Shown: positions 1 through 8,728 of the stretch, in pieces
Layout of the letters: each line of letters begins with the position of its first letter
Numbering within the stretch: position 1 is the stretch's first letter
Assembly: GCA_051061015.1 (NCBI GenBank)
Contig: JBPFEG010000005.1
Span: 124,001 to 188,000 of the forward strand
DNA length: 64,000 nt
Reading direction: 5' to 3'
Origin: Methylomicrobium sp051061015
GTDB taxonomy: Bacteria; Pseudomonadota; Gammaproteobacteria; Methylococcales; Methylomonadaceae
Position numbers and translations under genes: made by a program
The notes under the pieces: generated by a model
Seen by the model: only the letters and a program-made list of their open reading frames with translations
What the model was told of the DNA's origin: nothing
Database searches by the model: none

Positions 1-1671
1 ATGCCTTCGATGATAAATACCATCGAGCATGCTAAAAAGAATGAGCAGCCGGGAGCCGTTTTGGATTGCCAGTCCCAGTGTTGGTTAAATACGGTAATGC
101 CGTTGCTTGCAGATGGCGAACATGTAGGTTTCATTGGCATGAGTCAGCGGATTACCGATCTAGTTATGGAGTTTTCTACTGCAACCGGTGTAGATATCGG
201 CATTTTAGTACCAGCCAGTTCCGAAAAAATTGACCAAGTTTTTCCGGGCTGGGGCTTGTATACAACGGCCTTAACTCATGCTTTGATATTAAAGCCTTTT
301 ATCGAAGATCTGTCTGAACGTTTCGCATCGCCGGAAGATATTCCCCCCGATGTTTGGTTGCCATGGAAAGATAGTTTCTATGTATTTAATGCAATTCCTC
401 TTAAGCAAGTCATTTCCGATGCCAACGGGTATTTGGTATTTATTTCCGATGTAACCGAGGAGAGTTCGGTGTTGAAAAAGTCGAACATGGACAGTTTGCT
501 GTTGATAATAGCCTCACTCTTGTTAGCGGAAGTGTTTTTGTTTCTGCTGTTGCGTAAGCCCCTGCGTCGGCTAAATTATTTGGCAAAAACTTTGCCATTG
601 GTAGCCTGGGGAGGTTATGAAGAAGCTTATCAAGCTTTTGATTTGCTTAAACCTTTATCTAATAAACGTGATGAAATCGATGTGCTGTATGAGACTTCTA
701 TCGATTTGACGCGCCAAATCGAGGAAAGTCAGCATGCTTTGGCCGCCGATAGGGACTTCATCCAAAGTATTTTGGACAGCGTACAAGTGATGATTTTAAC
801 GCAAAGCAATAATGGCAAGTTGCTTATGGTTAATCGGTATATGTCGCAGATACTTGGACTCTCTCAGGAACATCTTAGAGAAAGCGTATTTGTCGACTTA
901 CTTCAAGATGATGAAGGCAAAGAACAATATCGTAACAGGCGGGGCGATCTGTTTTCGGCTTCTCTGCATCGGCTTGAGCATGAGGGCTCCATTATCGATC
1001 TGAAGGGAGAAATGCGGCATATTATCTGGATTCACACCTTTTTGGGTGCGAGCCATCAAGACGCTGCCGTGGTACTGTCTGTTGGTATGGATGCGACCGA
1101 CCGTATTGTAGCTGAAAATCGGAGTCGCTGGCTCGCACATCACGATCCTCTCACGGGACTTGCTAATCGTTTACGCTTCTATGAAGAACTGGAAAGAAGC
1201 ATGGCCGATTCAGCCCGTAGTGGTAATTCCAGTGCCTTGCTATTGCTTGACCTGGATCATTTCAAAACCATTAATGATTCTAGTGGACATGCGGCGGGCG
1301 ATGCTTTACTGGTGATTTTTGCGAACGAACTCCGTACGCGGGCACGTAAGTCAGATTTAATTGCCCGATTGGGAGGTGATGAATTTGCCGTGCTGATGCC
1401 AACGACAACCTGTATCGGTGCTGAGGCATTCGCCTCCTCACTTATTGAGAGATTGGTCGAACGTAAGTTTCAGTTTGGCAATAAGGAATATCTGATTTCA
1501 GCGAGTATCGGTATAGTATTGATGCCTCAACATGGCAAGGATGTGGAAGAACTGATGACAAATGTTGATATGGCAATGTATGAAGCCAAAAAAGGTGGAA
1601 AAGGACGTTGGAGTTTGTATTCTTCTGACCGGGAATCTATTTTAAACGTCAAGGTCGTGAAGGCACGATAA
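1..1671 (+). CDS. membrane sensor diguanylate cyclase (PAS-GGDEF), probably 5'-truncated by window edge
   Basis: Makes cyclic di-GMP from two GTP at the inner membrane. Residues 1 to about 160 look like an extracytoplasmic Cache-type sensor domain, followed by one membrane helix (165-184), a linker, a PAS domain (about 247-370) and a GGDEF domain (about 378-545). The active site GGDEF is intact at 458-462. An RxxD product-inhibition site (RKSD) lies five residues before it, so both catalysis and feedback inhibition look possible. There is no EAL domain. The frame is open from base 1, and the first membrane helix expected before such a sensor domain is missing, so the true start probably lies upstream. 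The sensed ligand cannot be told. Confidence 0.88.
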   Translation: MPSMINTIEHAKKNEQPGAVLDCQSQCWLNTVMPLLADGEHVGFIGMSQRITDLVMEFSTATGVDIGILVPASSEKIDQVFPGWGLYTTALTHALILKPFIEDLSERFASPEDIPPDVWLPWKDSFYVFNAIPLKQVISDANGYLVFISDVTEESSVLKKSNMDSLLLIIASLLLAEVFLFLLLRKPLRRLNYLAKTLPLVAWGGYEEAYQAFDLLKPLSNKRDEIDVLYETSIDLTRQIEESQHALAADRDFIQSILDSVQVMILTQSNNGKLLMVNRYMSQILGLSQEHLRESVFVDLLQDDEGKEQYRNRRGDLFSASLHRLEHEGSIIDLKGEMRHIIWIHTFLGASHQDAAVVLSVGMDATDRIVAENRSRWLAHHDPLTGLANRLRFYEELERSMADSARSGNSSALLLLDLDHFKTINDSSGHAAGDALLVIFANELRTRARKSDLIARLGGDEFAVLMPTTTCIGAEAFASSLIERLVERKFQFGNKEYLISASIGIVLMPQHGKDVEELMTNVDMAMYEAKKGGKGRWSLYSSDRESILNVKVVKAR

Positions 1672-1736
1672 TAAGACAATATTTCTTATGGTTTTTATCT
1701 TAGGAAAAATAGATAAAAATTTATAGTGACGACAAT

Positions 1737-3233
1737 ATGAACGATAGTTGTTTGGTACGTTTTGAATGGTTTAATAATGTTAAATCAAGACTTAATTACA
1801 TAAATCTCTTTAAAATTAAAGCTCTGGTTATGGAAAAACAAAATGCGGCTGAAGACCTATCAATGACAGCAACAATGGGAGATGCTGAACAAAAAGATTT
1901 TGTGGTTCATAAAGAGAATAGTAGTGGGCTTATGTCAACCGAAGAATTCCCTGAGCATCCTTATATTGCCAAAATAAAAAACCTAGAATCATCGTGTGGA
2001 TGGATCATACCAGAGAGGCCGCTTAATCTGAGACAACTTGTTAAAAATGCCCAACAAGTTTATAAAGATAGAACTTATTCTTTTAATCTTGGATTCATAG
2101 ACGGAGTTGAAGTTAAGGGAGTGTGCAGGTTTGTCAAAACATCAGAACGCGAGGTATTTATTAATCCTAATTTTTTTGGATTAGAAAATCATAGCATTCA
2201 GTGGCTTCATGACATGAATATCGTACCAGATCCGACGAATACCCATCATTTATCCCAAGATATTCTCCAAAAAGTACAAAACCAAGTGGCAAAGATGAAA
2301 AAAACTAATATTGTATTGCTTGCCGCTGCAACACTTCCAAAAGTAGGGAAAGAAGCATTAAAAATTGCCAGTGATGTTAATGCATGGCTGTTTATTAACG
2401 ATGACTTATTAGATGCCAGAAATTCAGATATCAGTAGAAATAAAAAATTGGTTTATGAAATTTTTGATGAATATTTAAAAGCTTTAAAGGGAGAAGAATA
2501 TACATTACCCGGTGCTCTTTCTGATAATAAAGCGCCCATTATTTTAGGTTTATTGGCAGGGTTGCATAATGTTGGTGAAAGGTTAAGAGCAATAGTAGAT
2601 CCTTCTCTAATCAAATATGTATATGAAGGGTTCTTAAAGTACAAAAAAGGTTGCGTAACCGAAGCTGGAACAAGAAAAAAGCAAGAAGACTTGGCTGAAG
2701 GAAAATCTTCTGTTGATCTTCAAATATCACTGTCATTGTTAAACAGCACTCGACACCAAGCAGGCGCAGTTGATTTCGTGTTTGAAATTGCCTTTGCTTT
2801 ACAAAATATATCTCTAACTCAGAAAGAACGGGAGATTTTGGAAGACAATCATCTTGCTCGGCTTGGAAAAGATCATATCTGTTATTTTAATGATGTACTT
2901 TCCGGGAGCAAAGAAAAGAGTGAAGGTTTAAATGAAAACCTTGTTCTCCACTATATGGAAATAAATCCCGCACTTACTTTTAAAACAGCAGTTGATGCTG
3001 TAATGAAAGAAGTCAATACTTGTGCAACAGAGTTTCAAACTAAAAAACAGGAGGTGATAGTAAGCTTAAAAGAGTCCGGTGAAGAAAGAGAAAAGCCAAT
3101 AGATATGGCACCAATAAGTACCGCAATTGAAAGCATAGAAAACTGGATGGAAGGCCATGTTATTTGGGAGGTTTTATCTGTTGAAGGACGACATCCGAAA
3201 TTACTAGATACCTTTTTAAATATGCCCGGCTAA
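1737..3233 (+). CDS. class I terpene synthase (terpene cyclase)
   Basis: Predicted to ionise and cyclise a prenyl diphosphate; the product is unknown. The aspartate-rich metal motif DDLLD is at 222-226 and the NSE triad NDVLSGSKE at 385-393. R339 sits exactly 46 residues before the NSE asparagine, the spacing of the diphosphate-sensor arginine in bacterial terpene synthases. The C-terminal pattern ending in the usual RY pair is recognisable but reads R485-H486. At 498 residues it is longer than typical bacterial enzymes, with about 150 extra N-terminal residues of no recognised family. Inner ATGs (1830, 1863, 1932) are possible starts because no clear ribosome site marks 1737. The gene is visibly more AT-rich than its neighbours, which suggests transfer. 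No prenyltransferase or P450 gene is adjacent. Confidence 0.82.
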   Translation: MNDSCLVRFEWFNNVKSRLNYINLFKIKALVMEKQNAAEDLSMTATMGDAEQKDFVVHKENSSGLMSTEEFPEHPYIAKIKNLESSCGWIIPERPLNLRQLVKNAQQVYKDRTYSFNLGFIDGVEVKGVCRFVKTSEREVFINPNFFGLENHSIQWLHDMNIVPDPTNTHHLSQDILQKVQNQVAKMKKTNIVLLAAATLPKVGKEALKIASDVNAWLFINDDLLDARNSDISRNKKLVYEIFDEYLKALKGEEYTLPGALSDNKAPIILGLLAGLHNVGERLRAIVDPSLIKYVYEGFLKYKKGCVTEAGTRKKQEDLAEGKSSVDLQISLSLLNSTRHQAGAVDFVFEIAFALQNISLTQKEREILEDNHLARLGKDHICYFNDVLSGSKEKSEGLNENLVLHYMEINPALTFKTAVDAVMKEVNTCATEFQTKKQEVIVSLKESGEEREKPIDMAPISTAIESIENWMEGHVIWEVLSVEGRHPKLLDTFLNMPG

Positions 3234-3730
3234 GTATCGAATAGATTTAATTGATTATAAGCATAGTTATGATTTATTTAAAGAACAATTCGATCCGCCA
3301 GCGGCTGTTGTAGAGGTAGAGGACACAAATCGTGGGTAACAGAGCAGTGAAGTTGTTAGTCAGAAATATCAATGGCTTGCCGACCGATGATTCGTCACCC
3401 CCCATCAATCAGTGAACGAGAAGTACTCGCCTACTTGATCCATTTCGTCCATACGCGATGCAGTGATATGGCGCAAGCTATTCAAGAAGTTCTAATAGTC
3501 CGATAATTCGAAACAAATCCCTGACGGTTACCGAGTGAATGATGTGTAGTAGTTATGTGATCATGGAATGGTCTAATGAGTGAGTGCAAGAAACTACGCG
3601 CCCCGCGAAGACCGTTGCCCAATATTGCTTTGACATCCATTTTCTTCGAATGAGTTTCCTTTAAAATGCAATGAATTAGGGTGTCTTCAAATTATGAAAG
3701 TCCAACTTATTCAAAGTTCTTAAAGCGTTA
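3234..3730. other. gene-poor stretch with possible decayed coding remnants
   Basis: About 500 bases between the terpene synthase and the end of rnhB. Short open stretches occur: one from 3238 to about 3336, and a 44-codon frame at 3372-3506 starting ATG. Neither has a ribosome site or a family I can name. They may be relics of a decayed gene. I see no RNA gene here. Confidence 0.4.
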
Positions 3731-4336
3731 TCAGTACATCTTCAATTGTTGTGGCAAAAGATCTTTTACCGGCTTGAATGATTTGCGGTGAATGGTTAGT
3801 GGACCAAACTGTACGAGTTCCGCCAGATGTTTTTGAGTACCATATCCTTTATGCAGATCAAACGCAAAGCCGGGATATTCTCTTGCATAATCTTGCATGA
3901 TCAGGTCGCGGTGAACTTTGGCGATAATCGAAGCCGCGCTAATGGACTGAATTTTTCGATCACCCTGCACGATCGCCTGCGCCGGAATCGCTAAAACCGG
4001 CAGCTTATTGCCGTCGACCAGCACATGATCCGGTTTGACCGTTAGTTGGTTGACAGCCCTTTGCATGGCCAGAAGGGTAGCCTGCAGAATGTTCAGTTGA
4101 TCGATTTCGGCGACATTGGCTTCGGCTACAGACCAGGCAAGCGCCTTTTCCTGAATGATTTGATAAAGCGACAGGCGTTTTTTTTCACTTAATGTTTTCG
4201 AGTCGGCTAAACCGGTTATGGGCTTTTCCGGGTCGAGGATGACGGCTGCGGCCACCACAGGACCGGCCAACGGCCCGCGTCCGGCTTCATCGACCCCGGC
4301 AATCAGGCGGCGTTCCGATACCGGGGCAATTACCAT
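3731..4336 (-). CDS. rnhB: ribonuclease HII
   Basis: Cleaves the RNA strand of RNA-DNA hybrids and starts removal of misincorporated ribonucleotides. The 201 residues match the family length. The signature DEAGRG begins at D16-E17, which are metal-binding catalytic residues. Further family blocks follow: ADSKTLSEKKR, the LVDGN aspartate segment, and ASIIAKVHRD. It is the last gene of a minus-strand run with lpxA and fabZ, 23 bases after lpxA. In most gammaproteobacteria lpxB lies between lpxA and rnhB; here it does not. Confidence 0.96.
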   Translation of the reverse strand: MVIAPVSERRLIAGVDEAGRGPLAGPVVAAAVILDPEKPITGLADSKTLSEKKRLSLYQIIQEKALAWSVAEANVAEIDQLNILQATLLAMQRAVNQLTVKPDHVLVDGNKLPVLAIPAQAIVQGDRKIQSISAASIIAKVHRDLIMQDYAREYPGFAFDLHKGYGTQKHLAELVQFGPLTIHRKSFKPVKDLLPQQLKMY

Positions 4337-4359
4337 AGGTGAGATAGCTTGGAGATGGG

Positions 4360-5130
4360 TTAACGCAAGATGCCGCGGCTGACATGGCGCAAAAAATCCG
4401 CCAATTCATCCAGATGGGTATTATTGCCCTCAAGATTCAGCAACTCCCCGATCGCCTCCTCGAGACGAAGATTCATCTTGTAAATGATTTTATAAGCTTT
4501 TCTGATCAGCCGAATGTCGTCCGGTGAGAAGCCCTTGCGCTCCATTCCCACCGCGTTAATTCCATGAGGCTTGGTAGGCTTGCCGCCGACCATCACGAAT
4601 GGCGGTACGTCTTGAGTGATCGCGCTGCCCATTGCCGCAAAGCTGTATCGGCCGATTTTGGTAAATTGGTGAACTAGCGTGAAACCGCCCAGAATCGCAT
4701 GGCTGTTCAGGTAGACATGTCCGGCTAAAGAGGCGCCATTGGCCATAACAACATCATCGCCAATCACGCAATCATGCGCGACATGGGTATAGGCCATGAA
4801 CAGATTGTCATTACCGATTTTGGTGAGGCCTTGATCCTGTTGCGTGCCCCGATGCATCGTAGCGAACTCGCGGATCGTATTACGGTCGCCGATTTCAAGC
4901 CGGGTAAGCTCGGCAGCATATTTTTTATCTTGAGGATCTTCACCTATCGAAGAAAATTGAAAGATGCGGTTGTCTTTACCAATGGACGTCGGCCCTTTGA
5001 TCACCACATGTGAGCCGATGACGGTGCCGGAATCGATCTTTACGTCAGGGCCAATTATCGAATAAGGGCCGACAGAAACGTCGCTGGCCAATTCAGCGCG
5101 TTTATCGATGATAGAGGTTGAATCAATCAA
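4360..5130 (-). CDS. lpxA: acyl-ACP--UDP-N-acetylglucosamine O-acyltransferase
   Basis: First step of lipid A synthesis: transfers a 3-hydroxyacyl chain from acyl carrier protein to UDP-GlcNAc in the cytoplasm. The 256 residues begin with hexapeptide repeats of a left-handed beta helix (about 1-185) and end in a helical domain. The catalytic histidine is H119 in AHDC, matching H125 of the E. coli enzyme. The start is two bases after the fabZ stop, so the pair is co-transcribed and probably translationally coupled. Confidence 0.96.
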   Translation of the reverse strand: MIDSTSIIDKRAELASDVSVGPYSIIGPDVKIDSGTVIGSHVVIKGPTSIGKDNRIFQFSSIGEDPQDKKYAAELTRLEIGDRNTIREFATMHRGTQQDQGLTKIGNDNLFMAYTHVAHDCVIGDDVVMANGASLAGHVYLNSHAILGGFTLVHQFTKIGRYSFAAMGSAITQDVPPFVMVGGKPTKPHGINAVGMERKGFSPDDIRLIRKAYKIIYKMNLRLEEAIGELLNLEGNNTHLDELADFLRHVSRGILR

Positions 5131-5132
5131 AA

Positions 5133-5576
5133 TTAATTTACCACGGCTGCACAGCGGATTTCAGCGCTGGCGATGAATTCACCATCGACTTCGGCAGAGC
5201 AATCAAATGCCCAGATATTGCGCTTGCTTTTCAAAAATCTGGCTTCCAGCATCAATTGGTCGCCTGGAACGACAGGGCGTTTGAATTTAGCCTTATCGAC
5301 GCTGACCAGATAATAGATCATGCCGGAAAGTTCTTCGCGAGCGGTTTCGGACGCCAAAAGACCGGTAGTTTGCGCCATCGCTTCGATGATCAGGACCCCG
5401 GGCATAATCGGTTTTTGCGGAAAATGGCCCTGAAAAAAAGGCTCATTGTAGGTAACGTTTTTAACCCCTAGTAATCTGACCCCAGGCTCACATTCGATGA
5501 CCTTGTCGACCAGTAGAAAAGGATAGCGATGTGGTAAAAAGTTCTGTATTTGTAAAATATCTAACTTAACGGACAT
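5133..5576 (-). CDS. fabZ: 3-hydroxyacyl-ACP dehydratase FabZ
   Basis: Dehydrates 3-hydroxyacyl-ACP in fatty acid elongation and competes with LpxA for 3-hydroxyacyl-ACP, which explains the shared operon. Hot-dog fold protein of 147 residues. Catalytic H51 lies in GHFPQKPIMPG and E65 in IIEAMAQ. It is followed immediately by lpxA. Upstream, 138 bases separate it from skp, where lpxD is commonly found. Confidence 0.96.
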   Translation of the reverse strand: MSVKLDILQIQNFLPHRYPFLLVDKVIECEPGVRLLGVKNVTYNEPFFQGHFPQKPIMPGVLIIEAMAQTTGLLASETAREELSGMIYYLVSVDKAKFKRPVVPGDQLMLEARFLKSKRNIWAFDCSAEVDGEFIASAEIRCAAVVN

Positions 5577-5623
5577 GGTGCAGATCGCTTTGATGATGAG
5601 GTGTAATTCCCGTCATTCAAATT

Positions 5624-5676
5624 ACGAATGGCGGCGACCTGGATAGCTGTCCAGAGGCACGATCGCTGTCATTCGT
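5624..5676. repeat. long imperfect hairpin between skp and fabZ
   Basis: Arms 5624-5637 and 5663-5676 pair over 14 positions if two G-U wobbles are allowed. The loop holds a second small stem (CTGGA near 5639 with TCCAG near 5650). There is no T tract on either side, so it looks like a processing or attenuating structure or a palindromic repeat unit rather than a classical terminator. Confidence 0.5.
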
Positions 5677-5714
5677 ATCGATTTAAATAAAGGAATGAAG
5701 AAGAGCCGGCAGGT

Positions 5715-6200
5715 TTATTGCGCTGATGCCAGTTTTTTCTGAACCTGTGCGGTAATATCCAGCTTATCGTTGGCGAAGAGCACACCATCATACAATACCA
5801 AGTCGAAGCTTTGCTCTTTGGCAATTGCCTGGACGGCTTCAACGATACGGCGCTGCAGTTTGCCGAGTTCCTGGTTCTTACGGGTATTCAAGTCATAGCC
5901 GGTTTCTTCGCTGACCCGTTTATAATCGAGCGATTTGTCCCGAAGTTTCTTTTCCAGGCCGGTGCGTTCGCTTTCGCTCATGACCGCGCCGTCCCGGTTC
6001 AATTTGTCTTCCAGAGATTTCAGTTCAGTTTCCAGCGATTTGATTTTCTTGACGCGGGAGGAGAATTCCTGTTCGAGGCGCTTCAGTTCCGGAGCTTCCT
6101 TGAGCACTGTATTCATATAGACGATGCCAACCTTGAGCTCGGCGAAACAAATATTTGAAGCGAGCAGTAAGCCCAGAAATAATGCAATTTTGGTTTTCAT
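5715..6200 (-). CDS. skp: periplasmic chaperone Skp/OmpH
   Basis: Periplasmic chaperone that holds unfolded outer-membrane proteins on their way to the BAM complex. It has a Sec signal peptide (about 1-20, cleaving after CFA), a short beta region, then a long charged coiled coil (about 35-110) and a return beta segment. The 161 residues fit the family. It lies directly downstream of bamA on the same strand, the standard arrangement. Confidence 0.92.
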   Translation of the reverse strand: MKTKIALFLGLLLASNICFAELKVGIVYMNTVLKEAPELKRLEQEFSSRVKKIKSLETELKSLEDKLNRDGAVMSESERTGLEKKLRDKSLDYKRVSEETGYDLNTRKNQELGKLQRRIVEAVQAIAKEQSFDLVLYDGVLFANDKLDITAQVQKKLASAQ

Positions 6201-6296
6201 TGTGGCTCAGTTCTCCAGAGAATTGAAAGGATATGAATTGAAGGTAAATTTTATAGATTATAGGGGATAAGTGGGTTTAAACCAAAACAACTTGTT

Positions 6297-8648
6297 TTAG
6301 AAATTTTGTCCGAAGTTGAATTGAAAATACTGTTTTTGATCGCCTGGGTCGGTTGCGGTCCCTGATTGGGCATTCAGTGGATAGGCCGCACTGACCGAAA
6401 GTGCGCCGAAGGGAGACAGCCATTCGCCGGAGACACCGGCGGAATACTTTAACTCGCTAAAATTGAAGCCGTTTTGGACAGTACCGGCATCGAAGAAAGT
6501 GCCTAACCTGACCGATTTAACATCGGATAAAAACGGCACGGGAAAAAACAATTCGGCGCTGCCGACCACTTTAGTGGAGCCTCCGATGGGGAAATTGGCT
6601 ACCTGTACCTGACAAGGGTTGGTCGTAGGATTAAACACCACAGGGCGAACGCAGCGATGATCTCTAGGCCCCAAAGTGTTGTTCTTATAACCACGGACCG
6701 ACCCTGTTCCGCCCGCGAAATAATTTTCAAAGAACGGCAAAGAATCAGTTTTGCTGTAACCATCGCCGTAACCGATATCCCCCAAGAGCCTTAAGGTAAA
6801 ATCCCTAGCGATCGGAAGGTAAAGCTGATGTTTATAGTTAATTTTAAAATATTCAAGATCGCTACCGGGTACAGTAGCCATTGCAGAAAACCGTTGTTGT
6901 CCGCCTTTGTTCGGGAAGATCGCCCGGTTTAAAGTATCGTGTATCCAGCTGATTGCAGGAGCAAAAGTCAGAAAACTATCGCCTTCTTGGGCGATAAAAT
7001 CTTTAATTTCAACCGAAGAAAAGTCAGTTTCTTTCAGCGAGGTATGCTTGATATCCGCGTCGAAGCGTAAGTTATCGAATTCATTTAAAGGAATGCCGAA
7101 GTTGATGCCGGCATTTGCGACATCGGTCGAATACCGGGCAATATTGATGGTGCTGGCATCGCGGCTGGTATAGCCGAGGTTATAACCCTGGCTGACGCCG
7201 TCCACATTAAAGTAGGGGTTAAAAAAGCCGAACTGATAGCTGGTAATATAATTGCTATTATTGAAGGCCAGATTGACCCGCTTACCCGAACCGAAGACGT
7301 TGTCCTGGGAAATGTTCGCGTTCAGCACGATCCCCTGCACCTGCGAAAAGCCGACACCGGCCGACAAGTTGCCCGATGCTTTTTCAGTCACTTTGTAATT
7401 CACGTCGATCTGATCGGCGGATCCAACAACCTGCGGAGTTTCGACATTGACGTCTTCAAAATAACCCAGGCGTTCAAGACGTGTTTTTGAGCGTTCGATT
7501 TTCGAGCCGGACGCCCAGCTCGATTCCATTTGCCGCATTTCCCGGCGCAACACTTCATCGCGTGTTTTCGTGTTGCCGGCAAAATTGATGTGGCGGACAT
7601 AGGCCCGTTTGCCCGGATCGACAAAAAAGGTCATCACGACCGTTTTGTTTTTTTCGTTGATTTCCGGCACCATGTTTACGTTCGCGAAGGTATAACCTTC
7701 ATCACCCAAGCGGTCCGAAATTGCTTTGGACGTTTCGGTTGCCTGTTTTCTGGAAAAAATTTCGCCGGGACCGATGCTGACCAGCTTGATCAGCTGCTCG
7801 GGAGGCACGATCAGGTTGCCGGCCAGCTTGACCTTGTCGAGCGTATAGACATCCCCTTCCTTCACATTGATTGTGACATAAATGTCTTTTTTATCGGGGG
7901 TAATTGCGACCTGCGTCGATTCGATCGAAAAATTGATGTAGCCGCGGTCCAGATAATACGAACGCAAGGTTTCGAGATCGGCCTGCAGTTTTTGTTTCGA
8001 ATACTGGTCGTTCTTGGTGTAGAAGGACAACAAATTCGTCGTGCTCAATTCCAACTGCTTGAGCAGGGTTTCGTCATCAAAAGCCTTATTGCCGACGATG
8101 TTGATCTGTTTGATCTTGGTAACGCGGCCTTCGGAAATCTTGATATGGATCCCGACACGGTTACGGGTCAGATTGCTGACCTCGGTCTTGATCTTTAACG
8201 CGTATTTGCCGTGGCTCAGATATTGCCGGTTCAATTCCTGCTCGACCTTGTCGAGGACCTGCTTGTTGAACACCTTGCCTTCCGACAACCCGATCGAGTC
8301 CAGCGCCTTGGTTAAATCGTCCTTGCTCAGATCCTTGTTGCCTTCGATCAAGATCTTGGCAATCGAGGGCCGCTCGACCACATTCACGATCAAAGTAGAA
8401 CCGTCCCGTTCCAGCGATACATCCTTGAAGAAACCGGTTTTGAACAGTGCCTTGATGGCGGGGCCGGCGTTGTCTAACGAAAACTTTTCGCCGACATTGA
8501 CAGGCAGATAGTTATAGACGGTGCCCTGGGAAATCCGTTGTAAACCTTTTACCTTGATGTCGGTTACGATGAATTCCTCATCGGCTGCAACCGTCTGGGA
8601 CAACAGCAGGCACAGCAAAAAAAGGCGGGCAAACGGTTTTGACATCAT
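6297..8648 (-). CDS. bamA: outer membrane protein assembly factor BamA
   Basis: Core of the BAM machine that inserts beta-barrel proteins into the outer membrane. A signal peptide is followed by five POTRA domains (about 20-415) and a 16-strand Omp85 barrel. The conserved loop-6 motif appears as SVRGYKNNTLGPR, and the protein ends in phenylalanine (FGQNF), the usual outer-membrane C-terminus. I chose the ATG at 8648 (783 residues) rather than a TTG at 8672. The length is close to E. coli BamA. rseP and dxr, often upstream, are not here; the gene upstream is epmA. Confidence 0.95.
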   Translation of the reverse strand: MMSKPFARLFLLCLLLSQTVAADEEFIVTDIKVKGLQRISQGTVYNYLPVNVGEKFSLDNAGPAIKALFKTGFFKDVSLERDGSTLIVNVVERPSIAKILIEGNKDLSKDDLTKALDSIGLSEGKVFNKQVLDKVEQELNRQYLSHGKYALKIKTEVSNLTRNRVGIHIKISEGRVTKIKQINIVGNKAFDDETLLKQLELSTTNLLSFYTKNDQYSKQKLQADLETLRSYYLDRGYINFSIESTQVAITPDKKDIYVTINVKEGDVYTLDKVKLAGNLIVPPEQLIKLVSIGPGEIFSRKQATETSKAISDRLGDEGYTFANVNMVPEINEKNKTVVMTFFVDPGKRAYVRHINFAGNTKTRDEVLRREMRQMESSWASGSKIERSKTRLERLGYFEDVNVETPQVVGSADQIDVNYKVTEKASGNLSAGVGFSQVQGIVLNANISQDNVFGSGKRVNLAFNNSNYITSYQFGFFNPYFNVDGVSQGYNLGYTSRDASTINIARYSTDVANAGINFGIPLNEFDNLRFDADIKHTSLKETDFSSVEIKDFIAQEGDSFLTFAPAISWIHDTLNRAIFPNKGGQQRFSAMATVPGSDLEYFKINYKHQLYLPIARDFTLRLLGDIGYGDGYSKTDSLPFFENYFAGGTGSVRGYKNNTLGPRDHRCVRPVVFNPTTNPCQVQVANFPIGGSTKVVGSAELFFPVPFLSDVKSVRLGTFFDAGTVQNGFNFSELKYSAGVSGEWLSPFGALSVSAAYPLNAQSGTATDPGDQKQYFQFNFGQNF

Positions 8649-8728
8649 TAGGAAGGTGAAAGAGAACGGCAATCTCTGATTTATAGGGAGCTCGATCGGA
8701 TTATAACATAAGAATTTATTTGCACAGC

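Noticed and set aside
3372..3506. 44-codon frame between the terpene synthase and rnhB
   Set aside because: No ribosome site, no family match, and neighbouring stops in all frames; probably decayed sequence.
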